Source: CAIWHR01 sp963811685
GTDB taxonomy: Bacteria; Pseudomonadota; Gammaproteobacteria; Burkholderiales; Casimicrobiaceae
NCBI GenBank assembly: GCA_963811685.1
Contig: CAWESK010000012.1
Location: 46,889 to 110,888, forward strand
Direction: 5' to 3'
DNA length: 64,000 nt
Made by a program: the position numbers and the translations under genes
Shown here: positions 60,963 to 64,000 of the stretch, in pieces
Layout of the letters: each line of letters starts with the position of its first letter
Position numbering within the stretch: the first letter of the stretch is position 1
The notes under the pieces: model-generated
What the model was told of the DNA's origin: nothing
The model's database searches: none
The model's input: only the letters and a program-made list of their open reading frames with translations

Positions 60963-62426
60963 ATGGACTTCTCGGCAATTGGTAGTTCGCTAGGAACCGC
61001 CCTGGGCGCAGAAGCGCCTCGCATCCTCGGCGCAATCGTCATCCTCGTCATCGGGTGGATCGTGGCGGTCTTGGTGCGGGCCGGAATCCGCCGGCTGCTC
61101 GCCGCGGCCCGGCTGAACAAGCGGATCGCCGACACCACCGAGCAGAAGCTCGACCTGGAAACGCTGATTTCCGCCGTTGCGTTCTGGCTGATCATCCTGA
61201 TCGCGCTGATCGGCATGTTCAATTCGCTCGATCTGACCCTCGCCTCAGGGCCATTCGAGGTCCTGGTGAAACAGATCGCCGGCTATCTGCCGCGCCTGGT
61301 GGCCGGCGTGCTGCTCGTGCTCGTCGCCTGGCTCGTCGCCGTCGCATTGCGCGCCATCGTCAACCGAGTGCTCGATGCCAGCGGCCTGGACGAAAAGCTC
61401 TCGGCCAACGCCGGCATGCAGCCAATGCGCAAGAGCGTTGGCAACATGCTCTTCTGGCTGGTGATTCTCCTCTTCGTACCCGCGATCCTCACTGTCTTCG
61501 ACCTGGGTGGGTTGCTCGATCCGGTCAAGGTGATGGTGACCAAGATCCTGGATATCCTGCCGAACCTGTTCGCTGCGTTCCTCATCGGCTTTGCCGGCTG
61601 GCTGCTTGGAAAGATACTTGCAGGCCTCGTGACCAACATCCTCGCCGCCGCCGGCGCCGACCAGGGCGCGCATCGTATCGGACTCGATCCGACAGTGCGC
61701 ATTTCGCAAATCATCGGCACGATCGTGCTGATCTTAGTCTTCGTGCCGGCGCTGATCGCCGCGCTGGACGCGCTCAAAATCGAGGCGATTTCGAGACCCG
61801 CGACCGACATGCTGGGCAAGATGCTCGCGGCGGTTCCGAACATCGTTGCCGCGGCGCTGATTCTCGTCGTCACCTATTACGTTGCCAAGTTTGCCGCCGG
61901 GTTGCTCGGGCGCCTGTTGAACAGCATGGGTCTCGACACGGTGCCGGAGAAGCTTGGCCTCGCCGGCATCTTCGCCGGTGGCGCACAGCTATCGCAGTTG
62001 GTATCGATGCTGGTCCTGTTCTTCGCCATGCTGTTTGCAACCGTGGAAGCGGCGAACCGCCTCGAATTCACTCAGGTTCGCGACGTCGTGACGCTGTTTA
62101 TCAAACTTGGCGGCGACATCGTCCTGGGCGCCACGATCCTCCTTATTGGCTTCTGGCTGGCCAACCTTGCACACGACGCGATTCGGCGCGCGGATACCAC
62201 GAACTCCGAGAGCCTTGCCACGATCGCGCGGGTTGCCATCCTGGGCCTTGTCATCGCCATGGGACTCCGCGCGATGGGCATTGCCGACGACATCGTGAAC
62301 CTGGCGTTCCTGTTGGCCTTCGGGGCGGTCGCAGTGGCCGTCGCCCTGTCGTTCGGACTCGGTGGTCGAGACGCAGCTGGCAAGCAGATGGAGTATTGGC
62401 TGGAGAAATTCAGAAGAGATGATTGA
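60963..62426 (+). CDS. CmpX-like mechanosensitive channel family membrane protein
   Basis: A 487-residue protein with many hydrophobic helices arranged in repeated 'conserved TM helix' units: RILGAIVILVIGWIVAVLVR, YLPRLVAGVLLVLVAWLVAV, ILPNLFAAFLIGFAGWLLGK, AVPNIVAAALILVVTYYVAK and LGGDIVLGATILLIGFWLAN, each followed by charged text with a partly amphipathic helix. The last segment LAFLLAFGAVAVAVALSFGLGGR matches the MscS-related pore-like helix. The CmpX family is tied to membrane stress responses. ATG 60963 chosen with AGGGGGC upstream; 33 upstream codons lack support. Confidence 0.8.
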   Translation: MDFSAIGSSLGTALGAEAPRILGAIVILVIGWIVAVLVRAGIRRLLAAARLNKRIADTTEQKLDLETLISAVAFWLIILIALIGMFNSLDLTLASGPFEVLVKQIAGYLPRLVAGVLLVLVAWLVAVALRAIVNRVLDASGLDEKLSANAGMQPMRKSVGNMLFWLVILLFVPAILTVFDLGGLLDPVKVMVTKILDILPNLFAAFLIGFAGWLLGKILAGLVTNILAAAGADQGAHRIGLDPTVRISQIIGTIVLILVFVPALIAALDALKIEAISRPATDMLGKMLAAVPNIVAAALILVVTYYVAKFAAGLLGRLLNSMGLDTVPEKLGLAGIFAGGAQLSQLVSMLVLFFAMLFATVEAANRLEFTQVRDVVTLFIKLGGDIVLGATILLIGFWLANLAHDAIRRADTTNSESLATIARVAILGLVIAMGLRAMGIADDIVNLAFLLAFGAVAVAVALSFGLGGRDAAGKQMEYWLEKFRRDD

Positions 62427-62504
62427 ACCGTTCGGTGGAACATGGCTCATCGCGGGCCGATCCCGACTCGCGAATCGAGTGCCTCTACTTCGGAAGGAAT
62501 ATCC

Positions 62505-63065
62505 ATGAATCGTCGCATGATGATACTGACACTGGCCGCCGCGCTCGTCGCGCCCGGCATCGCACTCGCAGCGGACAAGGCGAAGGAGCAGGCGGAGGTG
62601 CGCAAGGCGGGGCAGGACGCGCTCGCCGCGGTCTACGCAGCGGCACCGTCCGCGCGCAAGGCCGTCGAGTCTGCGGCCGGCTATGCAGCGTTCAGCAACT
62701 TCGGCATGAAGATCCTCGTCGCCGGCGGCGGATCCGGCAAGGGCATCGCGGTCAACAACAAGACCAAGGCGGTGACGTTTATGAAGATGGCCGAGATTCA
62801 AGCCGGTCTAGGCTTTGGCGCCAAGAAGTTCCAGGTCGTCTGGGTGTTCGAGACCGACAAGGCGCTCAATGACTTCATCAACTCCGGCTGGGAGTTCGGC
62901 GGACAGGCGACGGCGGCGGCGAAGTCTGCCGACAAAGGGTCCGCGTACCAGGGCGCGCTCGCGGTTTCTCCGGGCGTCTGGATTTACCAAGTCACGGAAA
63001 AAGGCCTGGCGCTCGAGCTCACCGCCAAAGGGACCAAGTACTACAAGGACAGCGATCTGAACTGA
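62505..63065 (+). CDS. exported SYLF/YSC84-domain lipid-binding protein
   Basis: A 186-residue protein with signal peptide MNRRMMILTLAAALVAPGIA (cleavage after ALA) and the SYLF domain: YAAFSNFGMKILVAGGGSGK, GIAVNNKTKAVTFMKMAEIQ, GLGFGAKKFQVVWVFETDKA and a final lipid-binding-type hydrophobic beta region. Bacterial members are periplasmic and bind phospholipids. GGAAGGAATATCC precedes the ATG. Confidence 0.88.
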   Translation: MNRRMMILTLAAALVAPGIALAADKAKEQAEVRKAGQDALAAVYAAAPSARKAVESAAGYAAFSNFGMKILVAGGGSGKGIAVNNKTKAVTFMKMAEIQAGLGFGAKKFQVVWVFETDKALNDFINSGWEFGGQATAAAKSADKGSAYQGALAVSPGVWIYQVTEKGLALELTAKGTKYYKDSDLN

Positions 63066-63281
63066 GACGCACCGCTCGCCTAGTGTCGAAGTTGGGCCGA
63101 TCGCCCGGTATGGATGGCAACGGCGCATAGCGCCATCCGCGCCACCTTGTCGCCAGGCCTTGAGGTGTGAGGGTCCGCCCGGCAATTTGAGACTCGTGAC
63201 TGCCGGCGACCGACCTTCGATCGGTTTGGCGTACGGCATCGCGCGTCCGAACGCATCATGGTCCGGATGTAGACTACGCGC

Positions 63282-63563
63282 ATGCGTATCGAATACAGCC
63301 TTCTGCTGCTCGCCGTTCTGGTCGTCGCATGGATCGTCGTGCGACGCGTCATTGGCGGGCCGCGTCGACGCCTCAAGAAATACAGCAAGTGGCGCGGGCA
63401 CCGCGGCAGTTCGATGCCGCTCACCCGGAGTGGCTCGCAGCGATCGAACATGCGGGCGTTCGATGATCCAACGACAACCATGGATTCCCTGGGCAAGGCG
63501 CGCTGGAAGGGCGGGATGTCTTCACGTCGCGCGCAAAATTCGAAGGTCTCGAAAAAGCGTTGA
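63282..63563 (+). CDS. small single-helix membrane protein, unknown
   Basis: 93 residues: one N-terminal helix (YSLLLLAVLVVAWIVVRRVI) then a basic, Ser/Arg-rich tail that would be cytosolic. No family recognised. Composition with a clear TM helix and typical charge asymmetry supports it, but the start lacks a strong Shine-Dalgarno. Confidence 0.45.
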   Translation: MRIEYSLLLLAVLVVAWIVVRRVIGGPRRRLKKYSKWRGHRGSSMPLTRSGSQRSNMRAFDDPTTTMDSLGKARWKGGMSSRRAQNSKVSKKR

Positions 63564-63610
63564 CCTCTCCGACGGGGATCGCCGACAGCGCGATTTCCCC
63601 ACTCGCCGGC

Positions 63611-64000
63611 CTAGAGCTCCTGCTCCGGGACGAACGGACTCAACAGCATGTTCTCCAGCCGCAGCATGAACGTGGTGTCGGGCTCCGCAGAGAGGACCAC
63701 TTCGCCGTTGTCGTCGAACGTCAGCCATTCGAGGCTGCGACCATCGGGCGCGAATTGCAGCCGGTACGCGCTCTGCAGCTTGGTGATGTGAATGACGCGC
63801 AGCGCCTCGCGCGCGAGCTCTGGGCTTCTGATGATGACGCCGAGCTCCGTGTTTATGCTCTCGGAGCGCGGATCCAGATTCATCGACCCGATGAACACGA
63901 TTGAGCGGTCGATGACCGCGGTCTTGGCATGCAGCCTGCCATGCGAGGTGCCGGGGATCGCGACGTCCAGTCGCTCGTTGAGCAGCACGCGCGTCGGATT
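63611..64000 (-). CDS. phospholipase D family protein, C-terminal part (cut by window edge)
   Basis: Reads through the right edge; 129 codons remain. TSHGRLHAKTAVIDRSIVFI with GSMNLDPRSESINTELGVII is the second HKD motif (His-x-Lys-x4-Asp) and its follow-up, typical of ClsC-type and other PLD enzymes. The tail has LEWLTFDDNGEVVL and MLRLENMLLSPFVPEQEL. The first HKD is outside the window. Confidence 0.85.
   Translation of the reverse strand, partial: NPTRVLLNERLDVAIPGTSHGRLHAKTAVIDRSIVFIGSMNLDPRSESINTELGVIIRSPELAREALRVIHITKLQSAYRLQFAPDGRSLEWLTFDDNGEVVLSAEPDTTFMLRLENMLLSPFVPEQEL

Overview
The window is high-GC bacterial chromosome and looks betaproteobacterial. The evidence is gene order and protein type: trxB and ftsK divergent, then lolA, rarA and serS; a small SRP RNA followed by dnaX-ybaB-recR; maf-rsmI divergent from yceD-rpmF-plsX-fabH-fabD-fabG-acpP-fabF; and lysC followed by tRNA-Ser(GCT). 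Genus cannot be fixed from sequence alone. No rRNA and no CRISPR array were seen.

Layout. 0-12 kb: MaoC fragment, Smr protein, trxB, ftsK, a small exported protein, lolA, an aldolase / 2-hydroxyacid dehydrogenase / GDPD operon, rarA, serS and a three-repeat beta-gamma-crystallin protein. 12-20 kb: 3-hydroxybenzoate 6-hydroxylase and gentisate dioxygenase (ring hydroxylation and ring cleavage), a decarboxylase-like gene relic, a class II aldolase, a CBS protein, a periplasmic beta-propeller, a creatininase-family protein and mltF. 20-36 kb: ffs with a long inverted repeat behind it, dnaX-ybaB-recR, a TRAP transporter (dctPQM), rsmI-maf, the fatty-acid cluster and lysC. 36.4-46.35 kb: tRNA-Ser(GCT) and an integrated 9.8-kb element bounded by an exact 20-bp repeat of the tRNA 3' end. 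46.4-64 kb: envelope and stress genes (cytochrome c, a cardiolipin-synthase-like gene, UspA, P-type ATPase, DUF502, DUF2092, outer-membrane barrels, AqpZ, a CmpX-like channel, SYLF protein, phospholipase-D family).

The element is the most unusual part. It carries a P4-type tyrosine integrase, an AlpA-like regulator behind two direct repeats, a DUF3102 protein, a RepA-like ATPase, a dense GTAC-motif cluster that may be an origin, a Nu1-like small terminase and an HK97-type major capsid protein. I see no large terminase, portal, protease or tail gene. Two cargo genes follow: a secreted beta-helix protein and a visibly more AT-rich methyltransferase. This resembles a phage satellite that brings its own capsid protein and packaging-specificity subunit and would need a helper phage for the rest.

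About ten genes, including normally conserved ones (rsmI, mltF, dctQ), are interrupted by one-base shifts, several of them in short G/C runs. The pattern suggests residual assembly error more than real decay. Frameshifted genes are given as whole loci with the break marked; 'pseudogene' is used for loci with several breaks and for relics.
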